Below the pieces are notes generated by a model that worked only from the letters and a program-made list of their open reading frames with translations, was not told the DNA's origin and did not search any database. A stretch of DNA of 64,000 bases from Marinobacter sp. LV10R510-11A (GTDB taxonomy: Bacteria; Pseudomonadota; Gammaproteobacteria; Pseudomonadales; Oleiphilaceae), in contig NZ_LT907980.1 in assembly GCF_900215155.1 (NCBI RefSeq), positions 2,976,001 through 3,040,000 of the forward strand, written 5' to 3'. The position numbers and the translations under genes are program-made. Below, in pieces: positions 57,368 through 64,000 of the stretch; positions within the stretch are counted from its first letter, which is position 1; every line of letters begins with the position of its first letter.

Positions 57368-58327
57368 TCAGTTAAACCAGTCCAGAACTTTACCCAATCC
57401 TTTTTTGGCAACCTGGAGCGGACGATTGCTGTCCTGAGACCATTCCGCCATGGAGCCATCGTAGAGGGCAACCTCTTCAAACCCGGCCAACTCACTCAAT
57501 ACAAACCAGTCTGTGGCGGCCCAATGGCCAGTGTTGCAGAACGCGATGGTGCGGGTGCCGGGGTTCAGTTCGGCCTGGTTTACCCGTTCGGTGATACTGG
57601 CCTGGTTGAGATACCAGACTTGACCGCGTTCACCCAAAAAGTCCCCATGGGGCAGGCTTCGTGAACCGGGAATCGTGCCCAGTGCCTTGACCGCTGGCGA
57701 CTTGTTTTCACCCCGGAAATAATCCGAAGGGCGTGCATCTACCAGCTGGGCCTGGGTGCCCCGGGCCTCCTCTACTTCCTCCAGTGAAGCAATCAGATTC
57801 CGCTGGAGTGACCCTTTGAATTCGGTCACCGCACCCTGACCACTCTCACCGCTGGCCACCTCGAAACCGGCGGCCTGCCAGCCAGCAAAACCGCCATTGA
57901 GAATGGTAACGTCATTATGGCCCAACACCCGGAAGGTCCAGTATACCCGGGCGGCGCTGCCAAAATCCGTCGCGCCAGTACCGGCGGGGACAATGACAAC
58001 GACATCGTCATTACTGATCCCGAGGCCACCAATCAGGCGCTCCAGGCTGGTAACCGGTGGCAGGAGGCCAGCCACGCCATCCCGGCTTTCACGCCAACCA
58101 TCCCCAGTGTAGCTACTGTACACAGATCCTGGAATGTGGGCCTTCTGGAAACTGCTGCGGTCACCACCGTTATCGATGCTGGAACGAACGTCCAGCATCA
58201 CCAGATTACCCTGATTGAGATTAGTGTCCAGCCAACTGGCATCCACCAGAGGCGGCGTTCTGTCGCTTTCAGCCATTGCCAGCGAACTGGCGGCAAAAGC
58301 CAAAACCACTACCAAAATCCGAACCAT
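57368..58327 (-). CDS. Periplasmic sulfurtransferase with two rhodanese domains
   Basis: 319 residues: signal peptide (MVRILVVVLAFAASSLAMA), an N-terminal inactive rhodanese domain (SWLDTNLNQGNLVMLDVRSS) and a C-terminal active one with the nucleophile Cys in TIAFCNTGHWAATDWF. It transfers sulfur from donors such as thiosulfate in the periplasm. GAGGAG precedes the ATG. First gene of an operon with the YeeE transporter. Confidence 0.9.
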   Translation of the reverse strand: MVRILVVVLAFAASSLAMAESDRTPPLVDASWLDTNLNQGNLVMLDVRSSIDNGGDRSSFQKAHIPGSVYSSYTGDGWRESRDGVAGLLPPVTSLERLIGGLGISNDDVVVIVPAGTGATDFGSAARVYWTFRVLGHNDVTILNGGFAGWQAAGFEVASGESGQGAVTEFKGSLQRNLIASLEEVEEARGTQAQLVDARPSDYFRGENKSPAVKALGTIPGSRSLPHGDFLGERGQVWYLNQASITERVNQAELNPGTRTIAFCNTGHWAATDWFVLSELAGFEEVALYDGSMAEWSQDSNRPLQVAKKGLGKVLDWFN

Positions 58328-58452
58328 GGTGCTACTCCTCTGCTGATAATTCTTGAGCGACCATTATGGTTGTAATTCTCTGGAATGCATAGAGCCCTAT
58401 CTATTGCGTTTTGTTATAAGGAAATCTCTGGATTTTTTATCCGATAAGCGAC

Positions 58453-58484
58453 AAAAGCCGCTATTATGAGAAATAGCGGCTTTT
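58453..58484. terminator. Bidirectional Rho-independent terminator
   Basis: AAAAGCCGCTATT and AATAGCGGCTTTT make a 13-bp perfect stem with a 6-base loop, followed by a T-run on the plus strand and preceded by A-residues that give T on the minus strand. It lies between the rhodanese operon start and the TVP38 remnant, and likely ends transcription from the minus-strand genes at 59.6-58.5 kb. Confidence 0.8.
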
Positions 58485-58554
58485 TAATGGGCGGTTTTTG
58501 ACGATCAATGACTAACGGAATTCGGAAAAGTTAGCTCGCAGGTTCAGAGCCTCC

Positions 58555-58963
58555 CTAAGTATCCAGATGCAGCCAGCGGGCCAGCCGGGAGTGCGGGCGT
58601 CTGCCGAGATACAACGGCAGGGTGCTCATGACCACCAGAATGACGGCAGCGGCCACGACCGTCAGCATCGCATTGAGTTCAAAACTGTGGCCCAGTCCGG
58701 CAAACACGAAGGCCATGGGTAACATCCCGATGGTTGTCGCGAGCGCGTAACGCCAGAGCGAGATCGCAGTGACACCGGCTGCGTAACTGATCAGGGCAAA
58801 CGAAAACAGCGGAATCAAGCGGGTCAACATCACCGCAACGAACAGAAAGCGCTGGGAACCCCGGGTTATCGCCCAGCTGGCGAAGCACCAGCCAAATCAC
58901 CGCCATCAGGAGCGCGACGATGACTAACACGGAAACTCGGAAAACCCATTTTGGACGGTGCAT
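58555..58963 (-). pseudogene. VTT/TVP38-family membrane protein, deleted and frameshifted
   Basis: The first frame gives an N-terminal helix (WVFRVSVLVIVALLMAVIWLVLRQLG); after a deletion of the middle of the protein the family core continues in another frame (GSQRFLFVAVMLTRLIPLFSFALISYAAGVTAISLWRYALAT, then IGMLPMAFVFAGLGHSF). About half of the usual 220 residues are missing. Confidence 0.75.
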
Positions 58964-59052
58964 CCGGGTATTCTACCGGTATCGTAGAGGGCGGGAAGGG
59001 GCGAAGGAAAATTGCAGACCGCGCGGAACGCGCCACGCGGTCTGACCGATCA

Positions 59053-59613
59053 TTACTGGTTCTTGCTCCAGGCAAATTTCTTGAACGGCTCATCCACCGG
59101 CGTTTCGGCGATATGGTTGATGTAGTTACTCATTACTTTCTGGGACAGCACCATAATGACTTCCAGCACCTGGCGGTTTTTGTAACCGGCCTTGAAGAAC
59201 GCTTCCAGATCATCCTGGCTAACATTGCCCCGTTTGTTCATAACGGCCAGCGTGAAGGTGCGCAATGCTTCCAGCTTGTCGCTGGGCAGCGGCGTTTCAT
59301 CACGCAAGGCATCGATAATGTCATCAGACACTTTCATCATTTTGGCAATGCCGGTATGCGAGGGCACGCAGTAATGGCAGGCATTCTCGACGTTAATAGT
59401 TTGCCAGACCACGGTTTTCTCGTCGTTGTCAAAGCTGCTGTCCAGAACCAGCTGGTGCAGTTTCTGATACGCCTCAAGCACCTGAGGTGACTCCGCCATT
59501 ACCGCATGAAGCCCCGGGATCATGCCCATGTTCTTCTGTGAGTTTTCCAGGAAAGGCTTGGACCCTTCCGGCGCACTGTCTATATCATGCTTTTTAAAAT
59601 CTGTCATGTTCAC
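59053..59613 (-). CDS. Carboxymuconolactone decarboxylase-family (AhpD-like) protein
   Basis: 186 residues of all-helical AhpD-like fold. The active-site pair is in NACHYCVPSHTGIAK (C-x2-C then His three residues on), which works as a peroxidase-type or thiol redox site. GGAGGTG precedes the ATG. It diverges from a TetR-type regulator; two palindromes in the shared region indicate control by it. Confidence 0.88.
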   Translation of the reverse strand: MNMTDFKKHDIDSAPEGSKPFLENSQKNMGMIPGLHAVMAESPQVLEAYQKLHQLVLDSSFDNDEKTVVWQTINVENACHYCVPSHTGIAKMMKVSDDIIDALRDETPLPSDKLEALRTFTLAVMNKRGNVSQDDLEAFFKAGYKNRQVLEVIMVLSQKVMSNYINHIAETPVDEPFKKFAWSKNQ

Positions 59614-59624
59614 CTCCAGACTAA

Positions 59625-59677
59625 TGAGCGATCGTTCAGCTACTTCGTCACCGTACCTGTTGTTGAGCGATCATTCA
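59625..59677. promoter_or_regulatory. Two TetR-type operator palindromes
   Basis: TGAGCGATCGTTCA at 59625-59638 and TGAGCGATCATTCA at 59664-59677 share the dyad TGA-N2-GATC-N2-TCA. They lie 39 bases apart between the divergent AhpD-like and TetR genes, the expected place for autoregulation. The spacing of close to four helical turns would put two dimers on the same DNA face. Confidence 0.7.
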
Positions 59678-59775
59678 ATATACAATTGCTTCCGCTAAAC
59701 GTCTTTTAATGACTTGTGCAGCACATCAAGAGCCGTTGGCCCGGACTGCACAGCGACACCGAGAAGTTGAACACC

Positions 59776-60375
59776 ATGGCAAGAATCGCACGCTACGACA
59801 GACAATCCGCACTCGACAAAGCCGTCGTTCTGTTTTGGCAGAAGGGGTACCACAATTCCTCTATCAAACAGGTCGAGCATGCTCTCGATATGCGCCCGGG
59901 GAGCATCTATGCAGCGTTTGGCAGCAAAGACGGTCTGTTTCTCGAAGCGTTGGCCTGTTATGCCAAAGAGTCCGGCGACCATCTTTCCCGTCACCTGGCA
60001 ACATACCCCTCTACTATTGAGGGCTTGCAGGATTACCTGAGAGACATTGCACTGGCCTGTAATCCGGGCGGATCAATGCCTTCGCGCGCTTGCATGGTGA
60101 TAAAGACCCTACTGGAAACCAGTAACACTCATCTGCCGATCAACCAGGAGGTTAACCGGGTACTTGATGCAATCGAGCACCGCCTCGGAGAGGTACTGGA
60201 GCAGGCCAAAAACGATCACGAACTCAAACCCGACGTGGACTGCAAACGTCTTGCCCGCCTCCTCCAGGCGCAAATCATTGGTTTACGCTCCTTTGCACAG
60301 AGAGACACTTGCGCCCCCAATGTGGTCGAGCTGGGCGAGGACATGGCTGGTATTCTAGACCATTACCGGCTTTAG
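59776..60375 (+). CDS. TetR/AcrR-family transcriptional regulator
   Basis: 199 residues from the ATG at 59776. The helix-turn-helix is DKAVVLFWQKGYHNSSIKQVEHALDMRPGSIYAAFGSKDGLFLEAL; the ligand-binding C-terminal part contains a few Cys and His, including PSRACMVIKTLLE and QRDTCAP, so thiol sensing is possible. It probably represses itself and the divergent AhpD-like gene through the two palindromes between them. Confidence 0.88.
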   Translation: MARIARYDRQSALDKAVVLFWQKGYHNSSIKQVEHALDMRPGSIYAAFGSKDGLFLEALACYAKESGDHLSRHLATYPSTIEGLQDYLRDIALACNPGGSMPSRACMVIKTLLETSNTHLPINQEVNRVLDAIEHRLGEVLEQAKNDHELKPDVDCKRLARLLQAQIIGLRSFAQRDTCAPNVVELGEDMAGILDHYRL

Positions 60376-60478
60376 CCTGGACATGAGGATTTCGCTACTC
60401 ATATCTTGTATGTTGAGTGATATCCGATTTCAATCCGGCCTATAATTGGCGTACTGGCACACAAACTCAGGAGATACT

Positions 60479-61234
60479 ATGAAACTCTGGCTAGTCAACA
60501 CACTCATGGTTTTGTCGCTCATTGTCAGCCCGCAGTTACTGGCCCAGGAAGACCCGATGAGAGTCGGCATGTCGGGGCAATATTTCCCGTTCACCTTCGT
60601 GGAGCTGGACGAACTTAAAGGCTTTGAAGTAGATGTTATGACCGCGCTGGGCAAGGAGATGGGGCGCGAGATTACCTTCCAGACTGCCAATTTCTCGGGG
60701 CTGTTTGGTATGCTGGGAGCCGGTCGTATCGACACCGTCGCCAATCAAATCACCATCACCGAAGATCGCCAGAAAGCGTATATTTTTAGCGAACCCTACG
60801 TTTACGACGGCGCCCAGGTGGTGGTCAAAGAAGGTAACGCCGAGATTCAGGATGTTGAAGATCTCAAAGGCAAAACGGTCGCGGTGAACCTCGGCTCTAA
60901 TTTCGAAACACTGTTGCGTGAATTGCCTTACTCCGATCAGATCAACATCAAAACCTACGAGAGCAATATTGAGCGCGACACCGCCCTGGGCCGCGTGGAT
61001 GCCTTTGTGATGGATCGGGTCAGCGCCAGCCAGATCATCAAAGACAAACCCCTGCCGCTGGCACTGGCCGGTAAGCCCTTCTCGCAAATCACCAACGCCT
61101 ATCCGTTCCAGGACACAGAAACAGGTCGGGCCCTGCGAGACGAGGTCAATCAGGCCCTGAAAACCTTGCGGGAAAACGGCACCCTGGCGTCCATTTCCGA
61201 AAAATGGTTCGGCACTGACATCACCCAGCCCTGA
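60479..61234 (+). CDS. Cystine/polar amino acid ABC transporter, substrate-binding protein
   Basis: 251 residues. Signal peptide (MKLWLVNTLMVLSLIVSPQLLA), then a family 3 binding protein: YFPFTFVELDELKGFEVDVMTALGKEMG, LGAGRIDTVANQITITEDRQKAYIFSEPY and GKTVAVNLGSNFETLLRE. The pattern is closest to cystine-binding FliY/TcyJ proteins. CAGGAGA precedes the ATG. First of a three-gene importer operon. Confidence 0.88.
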   Translation: MKLWLVNTLMVLSLIVSPQLLAQEDPMRVGMSGQYFPFTFVELDELKGFEVDVMTALGKEMGREITFQTANFSGLFGMLGAGRIDTVANQITITEDRQKAYIFSEPYVYDGAQVVVKEGNAEIQDVEDLKGKTVAVNLGSNFETLLRELPYSDQINIKTYESNIERDTALGRVDAFVMDRVSASQIIKDKPLPLALAGKPFSQITNAYPFQDTETGRALRDEVNQALKTLRENGTLASISEKWFGTDITQP

Positions 61235-61259
61235 TGGGCGCCACAAGGCCTGACACCCT

Positions 61260-61934
61260 ATGGACGTTCTGAACGTAGAGTACATGCTGGGACTGGTGCC
61301 TGTTCTGCTTGGCTATCTGCCCCTTACTCTGCAACTGGCGGGGGTTGCCATGGTTATGGCATTGATTCTTGCTTGTGTATTCGCCGTGGTGCGGGTGCTG
61401 CGTATCCCGGTACTCAATCAACTCACCATCGTGTTCATCTCGTTTTTCCGGGGCACGCCGCTGTTGGTGCAGTTGTTTTTGTTCTATTACGGGCTGCCAC
61501 AATTGTTCAGCGTGTTAACCGTGATAGACGGCGTCACCGCGACCATCATGGGCCTGACCCTGCACTTTTCAGCGTATATGGCGGAATCGATTCGAGCCGC
61601 TATCATCGGGGTGGATCGCAGCCAGACCGAGGCCGCGCTCTCGATTGGCATGACCAATAGCCAGCTGATGCGCCGCATCATCCTGCCGCAGGCCACCCGG
61701 GTTGCTCTGCCCACCCTGATGAACTACTTCATCGACATGATCAAGGCCACCTCCCTGGCGTTTACCCTGGGGGTCACGGAACTGATGGGGGCCACCCAGA
61801 AAGAAGCATCCGGCAGCTTCCTGTATTTTGAGGCGTTCATCGTCGCCGCAGTGATGTACTGGATCGTGGTCGAGCTGCTTTCACAATTGCAGAAGTATCT
61901 GGAAACCCGTCTGAACAAGGCTTACAGCCGATGA
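61260..61934 (+). CDS. Amino acid ABC transporter permease (cystine type)
   Basis: 224 residues, about five membrane helices, HisM/TcyL type. The start ([34 protein letters not shown]), [21 protein letters not shown], and the ATPase-coupling EAA loop ([24 protein letters not shown]) are all present. It begins 25 bases after the binding protein and overlaps the ATPase gene by four bases. Confidence 0.92.
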   Translation: MDVLNVEYMLGLVPVLLGYLPLTLQLAGVAMVMALILACVFAVVRVLRIPVLNQLTIVFISFFRGTPLLVQLFLFYYGLPQLFSVLTVIDGVTATIMGLTLHFSAYMAESIRAAIIGVDRSQTEAALSIGMTNSQLMRRIILPQATRVALPTLMNYFIDMIKATSLAFTLGVTELMGATQKEASGSFLYFEAFIVAAVMYWIVVELLSQLQKYLETRLNKAYSR

Positions 61935-62677
61935 TTGAACTCAAGTCTCTCAGTAAACACTTCGGCAAGAGTGTGGTTCTCGACGGTATTGATCTGACCG
62001 TCGATAAGGGAGAGATCATTGTCATTATTGGTCCATCGGGAACAGGTAAATCCACGCTGTTGCGCTGCGTTAACTTTCTGGAACACCCCACGGCTGGCGA
62101 AATCACCGTCGGCGACCTTACGGTGGATGTGAACCGGGCAAGCCGGGCGGAGATTCTCTCACTACGCCGGCGAACGGCCTTTGTGTTTCAGAATTACGCT
62201 TTGTTTGCTAACAAAACCGCATTGGAAAACGTGGCCGAACGGCTGGTGGTGGTGGATCGGTGGCCAAAAGAAAAGGCCTACCAGCGCGCCCGCGAGATTC
62301 TCGAGCGTATCGGCCTCGCGGACAAAGCCGATGCCTACCCTGCCTCGATGTCCGGTGGCCAGCAGCAGCGGGTGGGTATCGGCCGCGCCATGGCCACTGG
62401 AGCCGACGTCATCCTGTTTGACGAGCCCACCTCATCCCTCGATCCGGAGTGGGTGGAGGAAGTGCTGGGACTGATGAAACAATTGGCATCGGAACGCCAG
62501 ACCATGATGGTGGTCACCCACGAAATGTCCTTCGCAAGGGATGTCGCCGACCGGGTGATTTTTATCGATGGCGGCAGGATTGTAGAACAAGGGCCACCCA
62601 GCGAGATCTTCTCGAACCCGCAAGACCCCCGCACACAGGACTTTCTGAAAAAGATTCTGGCGACCAATCCAGTCTGA
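61931..62677 (+). CDS. Amino acid ABC transporter ATP-binding protein (cystine type)
   Basis: 248 residues with Walker [18 protein letters not shown]-loop [18 protein letters not shown], signature [16 protein letters not shown], Walker [18 protein letters not shown] and the H-loop [16 protein letters not shown]. It powers the preceding permease. With YeeE and rhodanese nearby, the region has two sulfur-acquisition systems. Confidence 0.95.
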   Translation: MIELKSLSKHFGKSVVLDGIDLTVDKGEIIVIIGPSGTGKSTLLRCVNFLEHPTAGEITVGDLTVDVNRASRAEILSLRRRTAFVFQNYALFANKTALENVAERLVVVDRWPKEKAYQRAREILERIGLADKADAYPASMSGGQQQRVGIGRAMATGADVILFDEPTSSLDPEWVEEVLGLMKQLASERQTMMVVTHEMSFARDVADRVIFIDGGRIVEQGPPSEIFSNPQDPRTQDFLKKILATNPV

Positions 62678-62775
62678 CGAGCACCACCAGACCCTATCCC
62701 TCCTGTCTGCAACGTCGCACCACTGGGGCCATAGCTCCAGCAGAGATATAGCGAGTTCCGAACGAACTTAATTGA

Positions 62776-62875
62776 CTTGTTCAATGGGCTGAAGAAAATC
62801 GCGCAGCCATCACAAGTTACAACGAATTCGTTGAACAGCATGGCTGTTTCGGTGACGAGTTCCGGGGATTTTGAT
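62776..62875 (+). pseudogene. CcdA antitoxin, C-terminal remnant
   Basis: Upstream of ccdB and overlapping it (TGATG) a frame reads LVQWAEENRAAITSYNEFVEQHGCFGDEFRGF, the toxin-binding tail of CcdA (W-x-EEN-x-x-AI-x-x-YN-x-x-V-E-x-x-G). A TGA at 62773 closes the frame on the left and no ATG remains, so the ribbon-helix-helix DNA-binding half is lost. Nothing else is seen in 62678-62775. Confidence 0.8.
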
Positions 62876-63191
62876 GGCCCAGTTCGACGTGTACCCCAAC
62901 CCGAGCAAAACCAGCAAATCGTTTTATCCTTACCTGGTGGACATCCAAAGCCAAGATTTGGCCGACCTGACAACTCGCATTGTTATTCCGCTTGGCAAAC
63001 TCTCGTCCTTCGGAGACAAAGTGATGCAAGGCCTCACTCCGGAAATCACCTTCGATGATCAAAAACTTCTTTTGCTGACACCTCAGATTTCTTCGGTGTC
63101 CACCAAGCAACTTGAACACTCTGTCGGCTCATTAACGCATTTCCGAGACCAGATCGCGGGCGCCCTGGACTTTGCGGTAACCGGCATTTAA
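62874..63191 (+). CDS. ccdB: CcdB-family gyrase-poison toxin
   Basis: 105 residues, full length for CcdB: start MAQFDVYPNPSKTSKSFYPYLVDIQSQ, middle TRIVIPLGKLSSF, and end ALDFAVTGI (CcdB proteins end in a short Gly-Ile tail that contacts gyrase). The ATG overlaps the ccdA remnant's stop. CcdB traps DNA gyrase on DNA. With the antitoxin truncated, either the toxin is silent or mutated in function, or a partner elsewhere neutralises it. Confidence 0.85.
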   Translation: MAQFDVYPNPSKTSKSFYPYLVDIQSQDLADLTTRIVIPLGKLSSFGDKVMQGLTPEITFDDQKLLLLTPQISSVSTKQLEHSVGSLTHFRDQIAGALDFAVTGI

Positions 63192-63297
63192 TGCGCCAGC
63201 TCAGCTGCGGCGAAGCCTTGGGAAAACCGGGACAGATTTATTTAATCGCTTTCTATTCTAACGCCAATGGCGCACGTATCGCTTGAGGGAAAATACC

Positions 63298-64000
63298 ATG
63301 TCTCAATTTATCAACAAAAAAGAAAACATAGTCACCGAAGCCGTGGACGGCCTTATAAGAGCTTCCGGCGGCCAACTGGCACGCCTTGACGGTTATCCGC
63401 ATATTCGCGTTGTAGTGCGGGCCGACTGGGACAAGTCAAAGGTGGCGTTGGTCTCTGGCGGCGGATCGGGCCATGAACCAGCCCATGCCGGCTTTGTCGG
63501 TAAGGGTATGCTGACCGCAGCTGTCTGCGGCGATGTTTTTGCCTCTCCCTCTGTCGATGCCGTTCTGGCTGGAATATTGGCGGTGACGGGGCCCGCAGGC
63601 TGTTTACTGATCGTTAAGAACTACACCGGCGACCGCCTGAATTTCGGGCTGGCAGCCGAACGTGCCCGCGCCGCTGGCTACAAAGTATCCATGGTTGTGG
63701 TTGACGACGACATTGCCCTGCCCGACCTGCCTCAGGCACGCGGGGTTGCTGGCACACTCTTTGTTTATAAAATAGCAGGTGCGTTGGCGGAACAGGGAGC
63801 CGATCTGGACACTCTGACGAAAGCCGCCGAGCGGGTGGTAAGAGACACTCAAAGCATCGGCATGTCACTTGATACCTGCACTGTGCCCGGATCCCCCAGG
63901 CAGCAGCGCATTCCGCCCGGCATCGCGGAGTTGGGCCTTGGCATTCACGGTGAACCGGGTGTCGAGCAGGTCGCTTACAATGGCGCAAAAAATGCCATTG
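63298..64000 (+). CDS. Dihydroxyacetone kinase, DhaK domain (partial at window end)
   Basis: 234 residues are visible from the ATG at 63298 (GAGGGA upstream). DhaK motifs: VALVSGGGSGHEPAHAGFVGKGMLTAAVCGDVFASPS, LLIVKNYTGDRLNFGLAAERARAAG, and LGLGIHGEPGVEQ with the His that holds dihydroxyacetone covalently. Whether an ATP-binding DhaL domain follows in the same gene cannot be seen. The upstream 100 bases contain a GGGAAAACCGGGACAGATTTA sequence like the element ends at 31.8 kb. Confidence 0.9.
   Translation, partial: MSQFINKKENIVTEAVDGLIRASGGQLARLDGYPHIRVVVRADWDKSKVALVSGGGSGHEPAHAGFVGKGMLTAAVCGDVFASPSVDAVLAGILAVTGPAGCLLIVKNYTGDRLNFGLAAERARAAGYKVSMVVVDDDIALPDLPQARGVAGTLFVYKIAGALAEQGADLDTLTKAAERVVRDTQSIGMSLDTCTVPGSPRQQRIPPGIAELGLGIHGEPGVEQVAYNGAKNAI

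Noticed and set aside
62777..63058. 93-codon plus-strand frame overlapping the ccdA/ccdB region
   Set aside because: Out of frame with both the CcdA tail and CcdB, which have clear family matches.

Overview
The window looks like a chromosome segment from a marine, moderately halophilic gammaproteobacterium, most like Marinobacter. This rests on an ectoine locus with its dedicated aspartate kinase, a VTT-domain/disulfide-oxidoreductase fusion, and typical gammaproteobacterial housekeeping genes (pdxH, tag, yfbR, slipin/NfeD). No rRNA, tRNA or CRISPR array was seen. All assignments come from reading sequence and translations; no database search was run.

Layout. 0-10.7 kb is ordinary core: an AraC-type regulator (partial), a frameshifted metal-dependent hydrolase, a glutamine amidotransferase, NfeD plus slipin, YfbR, a DUF748 protein, PdxH, a phosphopantetheinyl transferase, Tag and a group-2 sigma factor. 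10.8-14.3 kb holds ectA, ectB and ask on the minus strand, without ectC. 14.4-24.2 kb has a symporter/radical SAM pair, the VTT-oxidoreductase fusion, an ECF sigma/anti-sigma pair, a broken DUF3179 gene and an EAL protein.

24.3-28.5 kb is the most unusual locus. A tubulin-tyrosine-ligase-like ATP-grasp enzyme fused to PqqD-like and HprK-like domains is followed on the same strand by a secreted peptide made of five 10-residue Gly/Glu/Ala/Lys repeats, a DinB-fold protein, and a c-type cytochrome carrying the same kind of leader and Glu-Gly repeats. I propose a bacterial system in which a TTL-like ligase modifies tubulin-tail-like Glu-Gly repeats. Two paralogous tandem kappa-GST/HCCA-isomerase-like proteins lie beyond it (28.8-30.1 and 33.9-35.2 kb), bracketing a small oxidoreductase/hydrolase island that is partly decayed.

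35.3-41.1 kb is a mercury-resistance region: merTPFA with a classic 19-bp-spacer MerR promoter, divergent merR, a second merA remnant, and an HMA protein/outer-membrane protein/NHL protein trio. 41.1-55.1 kb is a duplicated and decaying zone: ADP-ribosylglycohydrolase-fold paralogs, an FMN glutamate-synthase-like enzyme, an acetolactate-synthase-like enzyme, remnants of aldehyde dehydrogenase, malic enzyme, patatin and YHS genes, and an aconitase gene cut cleanly by an IS256-family element. A decayed second copy of the 42.2-45.3 kb block lies at 52.4-55.1 kb, with a RES/Xre toxin-antitoxin pair inserted in it.

55.2-64 kb carries sulfur uptake genes (YeeE transporter plus periplasmic rhodanese; a cystine-type ABC importer), a TetR/AhpD-like divergent pair with visible operators, an intact CcdB with only the tail of CcdA, and the start of a dihydroxyacetone kinase. 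Many genes here are broken by single-base indels; some may be assembly errors, so every frameshift call needs read support.
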